Assembly (NCBI GenBank): GCA_965204685.1
Contig: OZ242004.1
Coordinates: forward strand, 2,852,001 to 2,916,000
From: Bin87 sp965204685
GTDB taxonomy: Bacteria; Chloroflexota; Dehalococcoidia; Lucifugimonadales; UBA3495
DNA length: 64,000 nucleotides
Direction of reading: 5' to 3'
Shown: positions 41,928 through 50,901 of the stretch, piece after piece
Layout: the number at the start of each line of letters is the position of its first letter
How positions within the stretch are numbered: position 1 is the first letter of the stretch
Position numbers and translations under genes: made by a program
The notes under the pieces: generated by a model
What the model was told of the DNA's origin: nothing
Databases searched by the model: none
The model's input: only the letters and a program-made list of their open reading frames with translations

Positions 41928-44042
41928 ATGCGGGCCGCGCCGTCGCGATATCTTCCGGACTGGTTGCTACCGGTCCTGTTGGCGGCTTCTGCCATCGGCG
42001 GAGTACTGCTGCCGGCTGACCCGGCCCAAGCCCAGGATGGCAGCCGGCCCCAAATTACCGCCGGCCCAACCATTGCTTCCAGTCCGGTCAGCGGCGACAC
42101 CTACGGCAAAGGCGAAACCATCGTAGTCGCCGTGACCTTCAGCGAGGATGTGACAGTTGATGGGAATCCCCGGGTGCGCCTGGACGTGGGCGAGCGCAAG
42201 CGGTGGGCCAGATATTCCAGCGCGGACGGCGTAACCCTGACCTTCACCTACAAGGTCAATGGCAGCGACCGGGACGATGACGGCGTCAGCATCCGCAAGA
42301 ACGCGCTGGGACTGAACCAGGGAACCATCACCGACGCCGACGGCAACGCCGCGCGTCTGAAGCATCCGGCCCTGTCCGCCCAGACGGGCCACAAAGTGGC
42401 CGGCTCTCTAGTCGACTACGACCTGGATAACGACGGCTTAATCTCAGTGGCCACCCAGGAGCAACTGGCCGCCATCACGCTGGACCTGGACGGCGACGGA
42501 GCGCCGGATAGTGAAGACAATGCGGACACATACTCGAAGGCTTTCCTGTTTGCAGTCGCCGGCATGGGCTGCCCGGAGGGCGCCGGCTGCGCCGGCTATG
42601 AACTGGACGGCAACTTGACCCTCACCGGCAAGTGGCTTCCCATAGGCGCCAACGGCGCCGGCTTTACCGGTACCTTTGACGGCAACACCAGCACCGTTTC
42701 GGGCCTGACAGGAGGAGGGTTGTTTGCACTGTTAGGCGCGGATGGCGTCATCCGGAACGTTGGAATAATCACCCCCACTATCAATCGACCGAGCTTCGAC
42801 CGTGGTGTGGGCGCGTTGGCAGGAGAAAATAACGGTACCATCAGCGGCAGCTACGTCAGCGGCGGCACCATTACAGCCTCGGGTAAAAGTAACCGGGTCG
42901 GTGGACTGGTGGGAAATAACCGCGGCGGTTCCGTCAGCGACAGTCACGCCAGCGCAAACGTAAAAGCAAGCGGCCGGGACAGTTCGGTCGGCGGGCTGGT
43001 GGGTTGGAGCGGGTCGAGGGTCGTCCGCGAGGATCTTGGTTGGCTTGACCCGAACCGGTGGAAGCCGAGCATCATCAGCGGCAGCCACGCCAGCGGCGGT
43101 GTAAGCGTAAGCGGCAAGAGCAGCACGGTCGGCGGACTGGTGGGCACGAACACGGGGAGGAGCACCGTCAGCGCCAGCCGCGCCAGCGGCGGTGTAATTG
43201 CAAGCGGCACGAACAGTTATGTCGGCGGGTTGCTTGGGGAGAACGTGGGGGGCACTGTCAGTGGCAGCCACGCCAGTGGCGATGTAAGCGTAAGCGGCAA
43301 GAGCAGCACGGTCGGCGGGCTGGTGGGCACGAACTTGTTTGCCACCGTCATCGACTGCTACGCCAGTGGCAATGCAAGCACCAGCGGTGGTGGCAATGAG
43401 CATATTGTCGGCGGGTTGGTGGGATGGAATCGGTACGACGCTTCCGTCAGCAATAGCCACGCCAGCGGAAATGCAAGCACCAGCGGCGGTGGCAATGAGC
43501 ATATTGTCGGCGGGTTGGTGGGATGGAACGGGTCTGACTCTTCCGTCAGCAACAGCCACGCCAGCGGAAATGGAAGCACCAGCGGCGGCGGTCGTGCGCA
43601 TATTGTCGGCGGGTTGGTGGGATGGAACCATGGCGGTGCCGTCAGCAACAGCTACGCCCAAGGCAGCGCGAGCGCCAGCGGTGGTAGTAGGCATTTCGTA
43701 GGCGGGCTGGTGGGATGGAACGACCGCGTCGGGGATGAGGCAGGGACCGTCAGCAACAGCTATGCCATCGGCAGCGTAAGCACAAGTGGCAAGGATGCGG
43801 CTGTCGGTGGTTTGGTGGGGTCGAGCAGCGGCGGCGCCGTCAGCAACAGCTATTGGGACAAAAAGACGACCGGCGCGACCACCAGCGCCGGCAGCCCCGA
43901 GAAGGCCGGCAAGACCAGCAAGCAGATGAAGAAGGCCACCGGGCCCAGCGGCAAGATCTACACTGGCTGGGACACGGAAATTTGGGACTTCAGCGACCCC
44001 GCGGATTACCCGACACTGCGCGAGCCGGCTGATGAGCAGTAG
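41928..44042 (+). CDS. Secreted GLUG-repeat protein
   Basis: A 704-residue exported protein, probably an adhesin or surface-associated repeat protein. It has a signal peptide (residues 1-36, cleaved after AQAQ), an Ig-like domain of the type SGDTYGKGETIVVAVTFSED (about 52-125), a DYDLDNDGLISV calcium-binding-like segment, and then about twelve tandem GLUG units (residues about 290-660), each ending in VGGLVGWN or a variant. Three neighbouring units (near 43370-43590) are almost identical at DNA level. The ribosome binding site is weak. No sorting signal or anchor is visible at the C-terminus. Function is inferred from repeat type only. Confidence 0.82.
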   Translation: MRAAPSRYLPDWLLPVLLAASAIGGVLLPADPAQAQDGSRPQITAGPTIASSPVSGDTYGKGETIVVAVTFSEDVTVDGNPRVRLDVGERKRWARYSSADGVTLTFTYKVNGSDRDDDGVSIRKNALGLNQGTITDADGNAARLKHPALSAQTGHKVAGSLVDYDLDNDGLISVATQEQLAAITLDLDGDGAPDSEDNADTYSKAFLFAVAGMGCPEGAGCAGYELDGNLTLTGKWLPIGANGAGFTGTFDGNTSTVSGLTGGGLFALLGADGVIRNVGIITPTINRPSFDRGVGALAGENNGTISGSYVSGGTITASGKSNRVGGLVGNNRGGSVSDSHASANVKASGRDSSVGGLVGWSGSRVVREDLGWLDPNRWKPSIISGSHASGGVSVSGKSSTVGGLVGTNTGRSTVSASRASGGVIASGTNSYVGGLLGENVGGTVSGSHASGDVSVSGKSSTVGGLVGTNLFATVIDCYASGNASTSGGGNEHIVGGLVGWNRYDASVSNSHASGNASTSGGGNEHIVGGLVGWNGSDSSVSNSHASGNGSTSGGGRAHIVGGLVGWNHGGAVSNSYAQGSASASGGSRHFVGGLVGWNDRVGDEAGTVSNSYAIGSVSTSGKDAAVGGLVGSSSGGAVSNSYWDKKTTGATTSAGSPEKAGKTSKQMKKATGPSGKIYTGWDTEIWDFSDPADYPTLREPADEQ
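43370..43650 (+). repeat. Near-identical tandem repeats in the GLUG gene
   Basis: Units of about 90 bp, each containing GCAAGCACCAGCGG and ATATTGTCGGCGGGTTGG, recur three times with few differences. They encode the NASTSGGGNEHIVGGLVGW stretch. Such arrays are prone to unequal recombination, so copy number may vary between strains. Confidence 0.6.
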
Positions 44043-44264
44043 ACGAGCCAGTAGCTGAGCGCTTCATGGACATCCCTGGAGCCGGTCCAGGGCGCGTTCC
44101 AGCGCGGCCGCTTTGCCTTTTACATCGATGAACAGGATGCTGACGACGCCGGGCTTGGAGTGATCCGAGCGATGTCTTACGCCGTTGGTTGGACAACCTG
44201 GACGACCGACGCTTGGTTATCTTGCTCCGCGCTCGTTCTTTCCCGGTTGTTCAGCGAGGCGGAA

Positions 44265-44636
44265 TCATCCCATTGCCGCGATGACGACGTGTCCGCCGTC
44301 GGCCACCTCGACGTGCAGGGTGTGGGCCTCGAGGAGGGCCATGCCGACGAGGGGCGTAGTGTCAGCCTCATCGGCTTCGACGAACCTTGCCTCGCCATTC
44401 CACATCACAATGGCATTGTAAACGTCGAAATCTATCTCACTGCCGTCAGCCAAGGTCGCCCGGCTGTGGGTCCGAAAAGGCAGTCTCAACTCTTCAACCA
44501 GCGCCGGTGGCACGGTCAGATAGCCATTGAAGCCGGTATCTATCACGGCTTCGATTTCCCGTGTCTGGCCTGCCGGGGCACGTAGTGTAAGGGTTACGAC
44601 CGCTTCATAGTCAGCGTTCACGGCTCCCTCGATCAC
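44265..44636 (-). CDS. Clan AA (retropepsin-like) aspartic protease
   Basis: A 123-residue single-domain aspartic protease of the bacterial retropepsin-like type, expected to work as a dimer. The active site is AVIDTGFNGYL with D33; the downstream psi-loop motif is LVGMALLEAHTL near 95-106. I place the start at GTG 44636, which overlaps the upstream gene's TGA as GTGA; a longer frame to 44699 would lie inside that gene. Two-gene sets of such a protease with a small partner are common in cyanobacteria and Chloroflexota. Whether it cleaves the partner or acts more broadly is unknown. Confidence 0.78.
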   Translation of the reverse strand: MIEGAVNADYEAVVTLTLRAPAGQTREIEAVIDTGFNGYLTVPPALVEELRLPFRTHSRATLADGSEIDFDVYNAIVMWNGEARFVEADEADTTPLVGMALLEAHTLHVEVADGGHVVIAAMG

Positions 44637-44905
44637 TGGGATCCCCGCAAGGGTCGTCCCCCGAAGTTGCGTAGCGTCCGGTATCCGACACGCACGCACC
44701 AGGTATCGGCATCGGGGCGTTGGGCAAGCAGCGGCTCCGTCGCGGCCAGAACGGTGTCGCCAATGGCATGCTCGCCCGTATCCAAGTCGATGGCTACTAC
44801 TTTGCCATGGTGGGTCCCTTCGACCATTTGCCGGATGCGCTTATTGTATATCGCGTCACCGAGGCGACCCGCCTCCTCGGCAGACCGGCGGGCTGGTGTA
44901 GTCAT
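44633..44905 (-). CDS. Small partner protein of the aspartic protease
   Basis: A 90-residue soluble protein, not assigned to a named family. The first 25 residues (TTPARRSAEEAGRLGDAIY) are likely helical, and the middle (HGKVVAIDLDTGEHAIGDT) looks like two beta strands. The start at 44905 has GGAGGGGAGAG upstream. The stop overlaps the protease start by GTGA, indicating translational coupling, so the two are functionally linked. Confidence 0.68.
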   Translation of the reverse strand: MTTPARRSAEEAGRLGDAIYNKRIRQMVEGTHHGKVVAIDLDTGEHAIGDTVLAATEPLLAQRPDADTWCVRVGYRTLRNFGGRPLRGSQ

Positions 44906-44958
44906 CTCTCTCCCCTCCAAGGCACTGTTGCACTATACGGTAGTCTACCAGTAGCCGC

Positions 44959-46665
44959 CTACTGGCCGATCACGTTGAGCAGGGCCTGGCGCTTCTCGTG
45001 GCGCACCGCGTTCAGGGCGCGTTCCAGCGCGGCCGGCACGTCCGCGGGGTCTTCCACCCGCTCTCCGTAGCCGCCGGCCGCCTGGCAGATCAGTTCGTAC
45101 TGGAACGACTGGGACAGTGTGGTAACCGCGAAGTTGTTGGTCTGCACCGCGTAGCCATCGGCGTAGGTGCCCCGGGTGGCGCTCTGCACGGCGTTCCAGA
45201 TGCCGTTGTTCCACACGATGGTCAGGATGGGCAGACCCTGGGCCTCGGACACGATGTGCCCGGCGGTGCCGGAACCGAAGATGTACGACCCGTCGCCGAC
45301 GCAGCAGATGACGGTGCGGTCCCGGTCGGCCAGCTTCGCGCCCAGCGCCGCGCCAATCCCCCAGCCGAGGCCGCCGGATACCGGCACGCCGAAGAAACTG
45401 CCCGGCCTCCTGATGTCGATCTGCACCGCGTCGATGCCCAGTTCGTTCAGCACGATGGTATCGTCGTCCAGCACGTCGGACAGGCAGCGGGTGAACCACG
45501 ATTTGCTGATGGGGGTCTGTTCGCTGGCGGCTTGGGCCTGCCGGAGCCAGCCGGCGCGCATATCGTCGTTGCGACGTTCCCACTCATCAGTCCGCCTTTT
45601 GGCGGTCGCCGCGCCAACCCCAATCTCGCTGATCGCATCCAGCAACGCCTGAAGGACCAACCGGGGCGTGCCGGCCAGGTTCAGGTCGACCTGGAACCCG
45701 CGCACGGGGTAGCTGGAAAAGAGCGGATCATCACCCATGCCGATCACCTGGCAGCCTTCCGCCGGCTGATGGCGCTTGGGCGTCCAGGGCACGTCGGCTT
45801 CCAGCACGGCTACGACGTCCGCATCGGCCAGGGCCGGCCCGATGTCCGACCCGGCGTACAGGGCATGGTTCCTGGGGAAGTTGGCGTAGAGCGCCCCCGA
45901 CTCGAACACCGCCATGCCCAGCAGTTCAGCCAGTTCCACCAGCGGGGCAACCGCACCGGGGTCCTTGCCGCCACCCCGGGTGACCAGAATGGGATTGCGC
46001 GCGGCGGCCAACGCGCGGGCGGCCTGGCTAATGGCTTCGGGTGTGGGGAGGCGGTCGCCGGCTTGCTGTTGCCGGGAAGCGTCTTGATAAGACAGGCCGT
46101 CGATCTCCTCGGCCAGCACCTCCCGGGGCAGGGTCAGATACACCGGCCCGGCCGGCGGAGACTCGGCGATGGCGAAAGCGCGGTCGACCAGGCTCTCCAG
46201 GTCGGCCCCGTGGCGCAATTCATAGTCCCACTTGACCCACTCGCGCACCATGGCCGCTTGGTCGAAGGACTCCTGCGCCCAGTGGATGCTGCCGTCGCGG
46301 GAGCCCCGGGCGTCTCCCTCCGTGATGGGCGTCCGGCCGGCGCTGAACAGCATGGGCACGTTGGAGCGGGCGGCGTTGACGATGCCGCCGATGGCGTTGG
46401 CGGTGCCGGGAACGGTGTGCACCATGACCACCTGCGGGCGGCCGGTGATCATCGTATAGCCATGGGCCATGCTGACGGCGGTGACCTCGTGGGGCACCGG
46501 GATGGGACGGGGCGCCGGCAGTTCCTGCACCTGCCGCTTGGCGTAGGCTTCAATGATGGGCGCGAAATCCGTCCCGCCGTTGCCGAAAAAATAATCTATC
46601 CCGCGAGAGGCCAGCAACTCCAGGTAAGCCTCGGCGACACTCTCCACCGGCGCATGGTTGTACAT
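44959..46665 (-). CDS. TPP-dependent enzyme (acetolactate synthase-like)
   Basis: A 568-residue thiamine-diphosphate enzyme of the acetolactate synthase/benzoylformate decarboxylase/glyoxylate carboligase superfamily. The catalytic Glu is E60 in VPHEVTAVSMAHGY, and the TPP/Mg motif GDGSYIFGSGT...WNNG lies near 440-475. The central domain (about 195-340) lacks an obvious FAD-binding signature. The fingerprint does not match ilvB, and there is no small-subunit gene beside it, so a catabolic 2-oxo-acid decarboxylase or carboligase is as likely. It is adjacent to an FMN hydroxy-acid oxidase that would produce 2-oxo acids, on the same strand but separated by a repeat. Confidence 0.86.
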   Translation of the reverse strand: MYNHAPVESVAEAYLELLASRGIDYFFGNGGTDFAPIIEAYAKRQVQELPAPRPIPVPHEVTAVSMAHGYTMITGRPQVVMVHTVPGTANAIGGIVNAARSNVPMLFSAGRTPITEGDARGSRDGSIHWAQESFDQAAMVREWVKWDYELRHGADLESLVDRAFAIAESPPAGPVYLTLPREVLAEEIDGLSYQDASRQQQAGDRLPTPEAISQAARALAAARNPILVTRGGGKDPGAVAPLVELAELLGMAVFESGALYANFPRNHALYAGSDIGPALADADVVAVLEADVPWTPKRHQPAEGCQVIGMGDDPLFSSYPVRGFQVDLNLAGTPRLVLQALLDAISEIGVGAATAKRRTDEWERRNDDMRAGWLRQAQAASEQTPISKSWFTRCLSDVLDDDTIVLNELGIDAVQIDIRRPGSFFGVPVSGGLGWGIGAALGAKLADRDRTVICCVGDGSYIFGSGTAGHIVSEAQGLPILTIVWNNGIWNAVQSATRGTYADGYAVQTNNFAVTTLSQSFQYELICQAAGGYGERVEDPADVPAALERALNAVRHEKRQALLNVIGQ

Positions 46666-46711
46666 TTCATATCCTTCGAAAGCAGGGCTGGTTGCTCAGG
46701 CGTATCCATTT

Positions 46712-46805
46712 TGTCATCGCGAGGAGCGCAGTGACGCGGCGATCTCGTTCCCGCACTAGCGTTCCTTGCCGCAACGAGATTGCCGCGCTTCGCTCGCAAT
46801 GACAG
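46712..46805. repeat. Palindromic repeat family C, copy 3
   Basis: TGTCATCGCGAGGAGCGC... and ...GCTTCGCTCGCAATGACA arms with GATCTCGTTC/AACGAGATTG inside; the most complete copy of the family seen also at 3578 and 3727. Confidence 0.72.
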
Positions 46806-46852
46806 TTCCGGCGAAAATGGGTAGGCGTGAGGGGCTGGTTGGAGTGCGGATA

Positions 46853-47965
46853 CTACCTGAAATCCGCCGGCGACGGGAACGCGGAAAGGAGCGGCGAGAC
46901 CGTATCGATGGTCGCCGAGCCGATGCTTTCCACGGTGGGACAGCCGCACATGCCCATGGTGGCGTCAAGCTCGTCGCGGAGCAGCTCGAGGACGGCGGAA
47001 ACGCCGGGGGAGCCGTCAACCGCCAATCCCCAGAACAGGGGGCGTCCAATCAACACCGCGCGGGCGCCCAGGGCAACGGCCTTGAAAATGTCGGTGCCGC
47101 GACGGATGCCACCGTCCAGGTAGACCTCCGCGTTGCCGTCGACGGCGTTCACCACCTCGGGCAGCACTTCGATGGTGGCCGGCGTGGTGTCCAGATAGCG
47201 GCCGCCGTGATTGGAGACGATCACCGCCTGGGCGCCATTTTCGGCGGAAAGCCGGCCGTCCTCGCCGGCCATGATGCCCTTGACGACTACGGGCAGATTG
47301 ATGCTGGATGCGAACCAGTCGAGATCGTCCCAGGTGGATGCCACGTCCCGGATGTCGCTGGGACCGGCCGGCGCGTCGGCAGCGAACTTCCAGGTGTGGG
47401 TGCCCAGGTCCAGTTGGGCGTAGTTGGGCGATTCGGCGCCGACGTAGTCGTTGCGGATGTTGCGTTCGCGCTTGGGCTTGATCTTGGCGTCCAGGGTCAT
47501 GCAGATGGCCGAGTAGCCGGCCTCTTCCGCGCGGGCGGCCATCTCCAGGGTGAGGCCGCGATCCTTGAAGAAATACTGTTGGAACCACAGCGGGCCGGAC
47601 GCGGACGCGGCCACGTCCTCCAGGGTACGCGAGGCGTGGGAGCTGAGCACCATGACGGTTCCCATCTCGCCGGCGGCCTTGACCGTGGCGATTTCGGCCT
47701 CGGGATGCGCCGCGCTGTGGTTGCCGGCGGGATCCAGCATGACGGGCAGGGCGATCTCCTGGCCCAATACCGTGGTGGCCAGGGAGCGGTTTTCGACGTC
47801 CACCATCATGCGAGGGCGCAACATGATCGAATCGAACACGGCGCGGGTGCGGCGGATGGTGATCTCATCGGTGGCTCCGCCGGCGATGAAGTCGTAGTGT
47901 CCCTGCTCGATACGCTCTTTGGCGATCTGCTCGTACTCGAAAATGTTGACGGGTTCGGTGGCCAT
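46853..47965 (-). CDS. FMN-dependent alpha-hydroxy-acid oxidase/dehydrogenase
   Basis: A 370-residue FMN TIM-barrel enzyme of the glycolate oxidase / L-lactate dehydrogenase (LldD) / mandelate dehydrogenase family, oxidising 2-hydroxy acids to 2-oxo acids. The catalytic His is in SNHGGR near 255; VVVKGIMAGEDG near 232 has the FMN lysine, and DGGIRRGTDIFKAVALGA near 290 binds the phosphate. GAGG lies 9 nt before the ATG at 47965; an upstream frame of 24 codons is not family-like. Substrate unknown. Confidence 0.9.
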   Translation of the reverse strand: MATEPVNIFEYEQIAKERIEQGHYDFIAGGATDEITIRRTRAVFDSIMLRPRMMVDVENRSLATTVLGQEIALPVMLDPAGNHSAAHPEAEIATVKAAGEMGTVMVLSSHASRTLEDVAASASGPLWFQQYFFKDRGLTLEMAARAEEAGYSAICMTLDAKIKPKRERNIRNDYVGAESPNYAQLDLGTHTWKFAADAPAGPSDIRDVASTWDDLDWFASSINLPVVVKGIMAGEDGRLSAENGAQAVIVSNHGGRYLDTTPATIEVLPEVVNAVDGNAEVYLDGGIRRGTDIFKAVALGARAVLIGRPLFWGLAVDGSPGVSAVLELLRDELDATMGMCGCPTVESIGSATIDTVSPLLSAFPSPADFR

Positions 47966-48144
47966 GGCAATTACCTCGAGGCTGGGTTGGAAACTCGGTG
48001 GCGTGCAGGCCGTCATTATACATAGGGGTAAGCGCATCGCCGCTGGGCTTCGGCGGACGCACGCACCGTTCGGCGTGCCACTCGGGTCCGAACCGGGCTG
48101 CTTGACCCCCCCAAGTGCCCGTGCTAGCCTCGCAGCAGGAGAAA

Positions 48145-48534
48145 GCCGGGCCGGCCGGGTGGCCGCCGCGGGCGATGGTCAGAAACGGCTATCGCCTCGG
48201 GGAGGAAAGTCCGGGCTCCACCGGACGGGGTGCTGGGTAACGCCCAGGCTCCGGCGCGGGCAACCGTTCCGGGGACGGAAAGTGGCACAGAAACATACCG
48301 CCGGCCTGTTTCTGGCGAGCCGGCAAGGGTGAAATCGGGCGGTAAGAGCGTCCGGCCGCGTGCGGCGACGCACCGGCGGCCAAACCCCACCTGGAGCAAG
48401 GCCAAATAGAGGGACCATGGGCGTCCGGCCCGTCCCCGGGTTGGCCGCTTGACCGCAGCGGCAACGCTGCGGCTAGATAGATGGTCACCATCCGCTTCAT
48501 GCGGATACAGAACCCGGCTTACAGGCCGCCCGGC
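48145..48534 (+). ncRNA. rnpB: RNase P RNA (type A)
   Basis: The catalytic RNA of ribonuclease P. The universal P4 strands are present: GAGGAAAGTCCGGGCTCC near 48199-48216 and ACAGAACCCGGCTTACAGG near 48506-48524. P1 closes the molecule (GCCGGGC 48145-48151 with GCCCGGC 48528-48534). The internal AAAGTGGCACAGAAACATACCG, GCAAGGGTGAAATCGGG and GGCCAAATAGAGG segments match conserved regions. The length of about 390 nt fits a type A RNA. A family-B repeat directly follows. Confidence 0.95.
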
Positions 48535-48548
48535 ATTCTCCCCACTAT

Positions 48549-48615
48549 CGTCACTCCGGCGAAAGCCGGAGTCCAGAAAACGTTACCGGATTCCGGCTTT
48601 CGCCGGAATGACGGG
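48549..48615. repeat. Palindromic repeat family B, copy 5
   Basis: CGTCACTCCGGCGAAAGCC.. and ..GGCTTTCGCCGGAATGACG arms, the cleanest copy. It sits 15 nt after rnpB and might act as its 3' structure. Confidence 0.72.
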
Positions 48616-48656
48616 CCTGCTGCTGCACACGCTCTTATCAACCCCGGAGGGTCAAA

Positions 48657-49430
48657 ATGGTACGCACCAACCGAGCCAAAGCCAAACTGCTCGCCGGCGA
48701 AATCGCCGTCGGTGGCAGCGTGAATTTTTACGCTCCGATTGTGGTTGAGATGTATGGGGTGCTCGGGTTCGACTGGGCGTGGATCGACTGCGAGCATGGC
48801 TCGTCCAACGACTCCGAGTCGGAGAACATGATCCGCGCCGCCGAACTGCACGACATCACTCCGGTGGTGAGGGTTCCCAACGCCGAACCATCGACCCTGT
48901 TGCGATTCCTGGACCGCGGCGCGCAGGGCCTGATCGTGCCGCATATCAACAACCGGGAGGAAGCCGAAGCGGTGGCGCGGGCGTCGCATTACTATCCGAT
49001 GGGCGACCGGAGCAGTTCCACCGGCGGGCGCACCAACCGGCTGGGCAGCGGACTGCCGCCGGCGGAATACTACGAGGCGGCCAACCGGGAAACGCTGGTG
49101 ATCTGCATGGTCGAAACCCCGGAGGCGGTGGCCAACGTGCGCGACATTGCCGCGGTGGATGGCGTCGACGCGATACTGGTGGGCAGCAGCGATCTGACGC
49201 AGGCCATGGGCATGCCGCCGCAAGCGGATGTGGATGCGGCCATATCCCAGGTGATTGACGGGACGCTGGCGGAAGGCAAGATAATTGGTGTCGCCGGCGC
49301 GGGCATGACGGTGGACAACGTGGATCGGTTCCGCCAGTTCGCCGAGCGGGGAGTGCGGCTGATGTCGGTGAATATCCAGGACTTCGTGCGCCAGAGCGCC
49401 GGGCGGTTCCTGGCGGAGATTCGAGCGTAA
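48657..49430 (+). CDS. HpcH/HpaI aldolase family protein
   Basis: A 257-residue class II, metal-dependent aldolase of the HpcH/HpaI group (4-hydroxy-2-oxoheptanedioate, 2-keto-3-deoxy-rhamnonate or 2-dehydro-3-deoxyglucarate aldolase), which splits 2-oxo-4-hydroxy acids to pyruvate and an aldehyde. Visible are WAWIDCEHG with the catalytic His (residues 41-49), the pyruvate-binding Arg in VVRVPN (70-75), and the metal ligands Glu in METPEAV (about 152-158) and Asp in VGSSDLTQAMG near 180. GGAGGG precedes the ATG by 6 nt. Single gene between repeats. Confidence 0.88.
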   Translation: MVRTNRAKAKLLAGEIAVGGSVNFYAPIVVEMYGVLGFDWAWIDCEHGSSNDSESENMIRAAELHDITPVVRVPNAEPSTLLRFLDRGAQGLIVPHINNREEAEAVARASHYYPMGDRSSSTGGRTNRLGSGLPPAEYYEAANRETLVICMVETPEAVANVRDIAAVDGVDAILVGSSDLTQAMGMPPQADVDAAISQVIDGTLAEGKIIGVAGAGMTVDNVDRFRQFAERGVRLMSVNIQDFVRQSAGRFLAEIRA

Positions 49431-49474
49431 GTCCACGCGTTGAGCGGTAGTTGCAGCGCCGGTGCAAAGTCATT

Positions 49475-49562
49475 GTCAGAATCAGGATTACCAAGATTAG
49501 AGGATTTTCGGGATTTATGAACATCCTGAAAATCTCAAAATCCGGTAAATCCTGATTCTGAC
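49475..49562. repeat. Palindromic repeat family A, copy 2
   Basis: Perfect arms GTCAGAATCAGGATT (49475-49489) and AATCCTGATTCTGAC (49548-49562), extendable by one pair, enclose the same 46-bp core as copy 1. The arms differ from copy 1 by one base pair that changes on both sides. A CAAAGTC/GACTTTG pair lies further out. Confidence 0.72.
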
Positions 49563-49653
49563 AGTTGCCGCCGGAATGGACTTTGCGTAACCCTTGCGGT
49601 AGTCGCCAATGCGATCAGGAAAACACTGTGTCGGCAGCGCCTGGACTTAGTCG

Positions 49654-50901
49654 ATGAGAATCCTGCATTTCTCCGACCTGCACATCGGTGTGGAGAACTA
49701 TGGCCGCACCGACCCGAACACCGGGCTGTCCACGCGGCTGGGGGATTTCCTTGATGCGCTGGACGAGTTGGTGGAGTATGCCCTGGCCGACGGGGTCGAT
49801 GTGGTGGTGCTGGCCGGCGATGCGTACAAGGGTCGTGATCCGACCCAGACCCACCAGCGAGAGTTTGCCCGCCGGTTGCTGAGGCTCTCGGACGGCGGGA
49901 TTGCGACGTTTTTGCTGCCGGGCAACCACGACCTGCCGGCGGCTACGGGTAGGGCGCACGCGGTGGAAATATTCTCCACGCTCCAAGTTCCCAACGTGTA
50001 CGTGGGGGCGAGCCTGCAAACGTATACCGTTCCGACCCGGGCGGGTCCGCTGCAAGTCCTGGCGGTGCCGTGGCCTTCACGGGGCGCGATGCTGGCGCGG
50101 GAAGAGTTGCGAGGGCTCAGCATCGAGCAGATACGGGCAGAGATGGAACGTCGGATGACCACGGCCATTGCCGGTCGCGCTGAGGGGATCGACCCGGACG
50201 TACCGGCGATACTGGCCGGGCACGTCACGGTGAACGGAGCGACGGTGGGGTCGGAGCGTTCCATGATGTTGGGCAACGACCACGTGCTCAACGTGAGCGC
50301 AGTCCAGCGGCCGGAACTGGAGTACGTCGCGTTGGGGCACATACACAAACACCAGGTGCTGCGCCCGGCCGGGGAGGGCGGGCCGGCGGTGGCGTATTCG
50401 GGCAGCCTGCAACGGGTGGACTTTTCCGAGGAGACTGACGAAAAGGGATTCTGCGTGGTGGACATCAATCCCAATGCTCCACAAGGCCGGAGGGTGACCG
50501 ACTTCCGGTTCCAGAACATTGCGGCTCGACCCTTCGTCACCGTGGACGCTGCGGTGCCTGAGGTTGAGCAAAATCCCGGCGAGTTCGTGACCAGGGCAAT
50601 ATCGCGGCATCAAATCGCGGGGGGCATTGTCCGCTTGCGGATCAAGCTGTCCTCGGAACAGTCCGCCAAGCTGCGGGACGCCGACCTTCGTCCATCTTTG
50701 TCGGCGGCGCACTACGTGGCGAGCATTTCCCGTGAGGTCACCGACGCCGAACGCCGGCGCATCTCGGTTGAGCCGTCTGATCTCCAGCCACTAACGGCGC
50801 TGCGCCTGTACCTGGAGAGCCGCGGGTTCAGCGCGGAGCGGCGGGACCATCTGCTGGAGCGCGCTGAGGAACTGCTTGCGTCGGTTGGAACGGATCTGTG
50901 A
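49654..50901 (+). CDS. sbcD: SbcD/Mre11-like nuclease subunit
   Basis: A 415-residue metallophosphoesterase of the SbcD/Mre11 type, the nuclease half of the complex that processes hairpins and DNA ends. All five phosphoesterase motifs are seen: HFSDLHIG (5-12), VVLAGDAYKG (about 51-60), LPGNHDLP, AGHVTVNG and ALGHIHKHQ. A C-terminal capping region of about 130 residues follows. SbcC/Rad50, its usual ATPase partner, is not adjacent; the next gene is a peptidase overlapping by 4 nt. The ribosome binding site is weak. Confidence 0.89.
   Translation: MRILHFSDLHIGVENYGRTDPNTGLSTRLGDFLDALDELVEYALADGVDVVVLAGDAYKGRDPTQTHQREFARRLLRLSDGGIATFLLPGNHDLPAATGRAHAVEIFSTLQVPNVYVGASLQTYTVPTRAGPLQVLAVPWPSRGAMLAREELRGLSIEQIRAEMERRMTTAIAGRAEGIDPDVPAILAGHVTVNGATVGSERSMMLGNDHVLNVSAVQRPELEYVALGHIHKHQVLRPAGEGGPAVAYSGSLQRVDFSEETDEKGFCVVDINPNAPQGRRVTDFRFQNIAARPFVTVDAAVPEVEQNPGEFVTRAISRHQIAGGIVRLRIKLSSEQSAKLRDADLRPSLSAAHYVASISREVTDAERRRISVEPSDLQPLTALRLYLESRGFSAERRDHLLERAEELLASVGTDL

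Noticed and set aside
43370..43650. Tandem units considered as a CRISPR or satellite
   Set aside because: They lie in frame inside the GLUG gene and encode GLUG units.
44064..44200. A short minus-strand stretch reading SKPGVVSILFIDVKGKAA before a stop
   Set aside because: It looks protein-like and may be the decayed end of a gene, but no start or family is evident and the upstream part is not clearly open; left out.
44998..46734. A 578-codon plus-strand frame opposite the TPP enzyme
   Set aside because: Shadow of a strongly recognised gene; composition (His/Arg/Gly/Val) and lack of motifs mark it as non-coding.
41332..49562. Repeats considered as a CRISPR array
   Set aside because: The repeat copies are far apart, palindromic over their full length and not regularly spaced; no cas genes are present.
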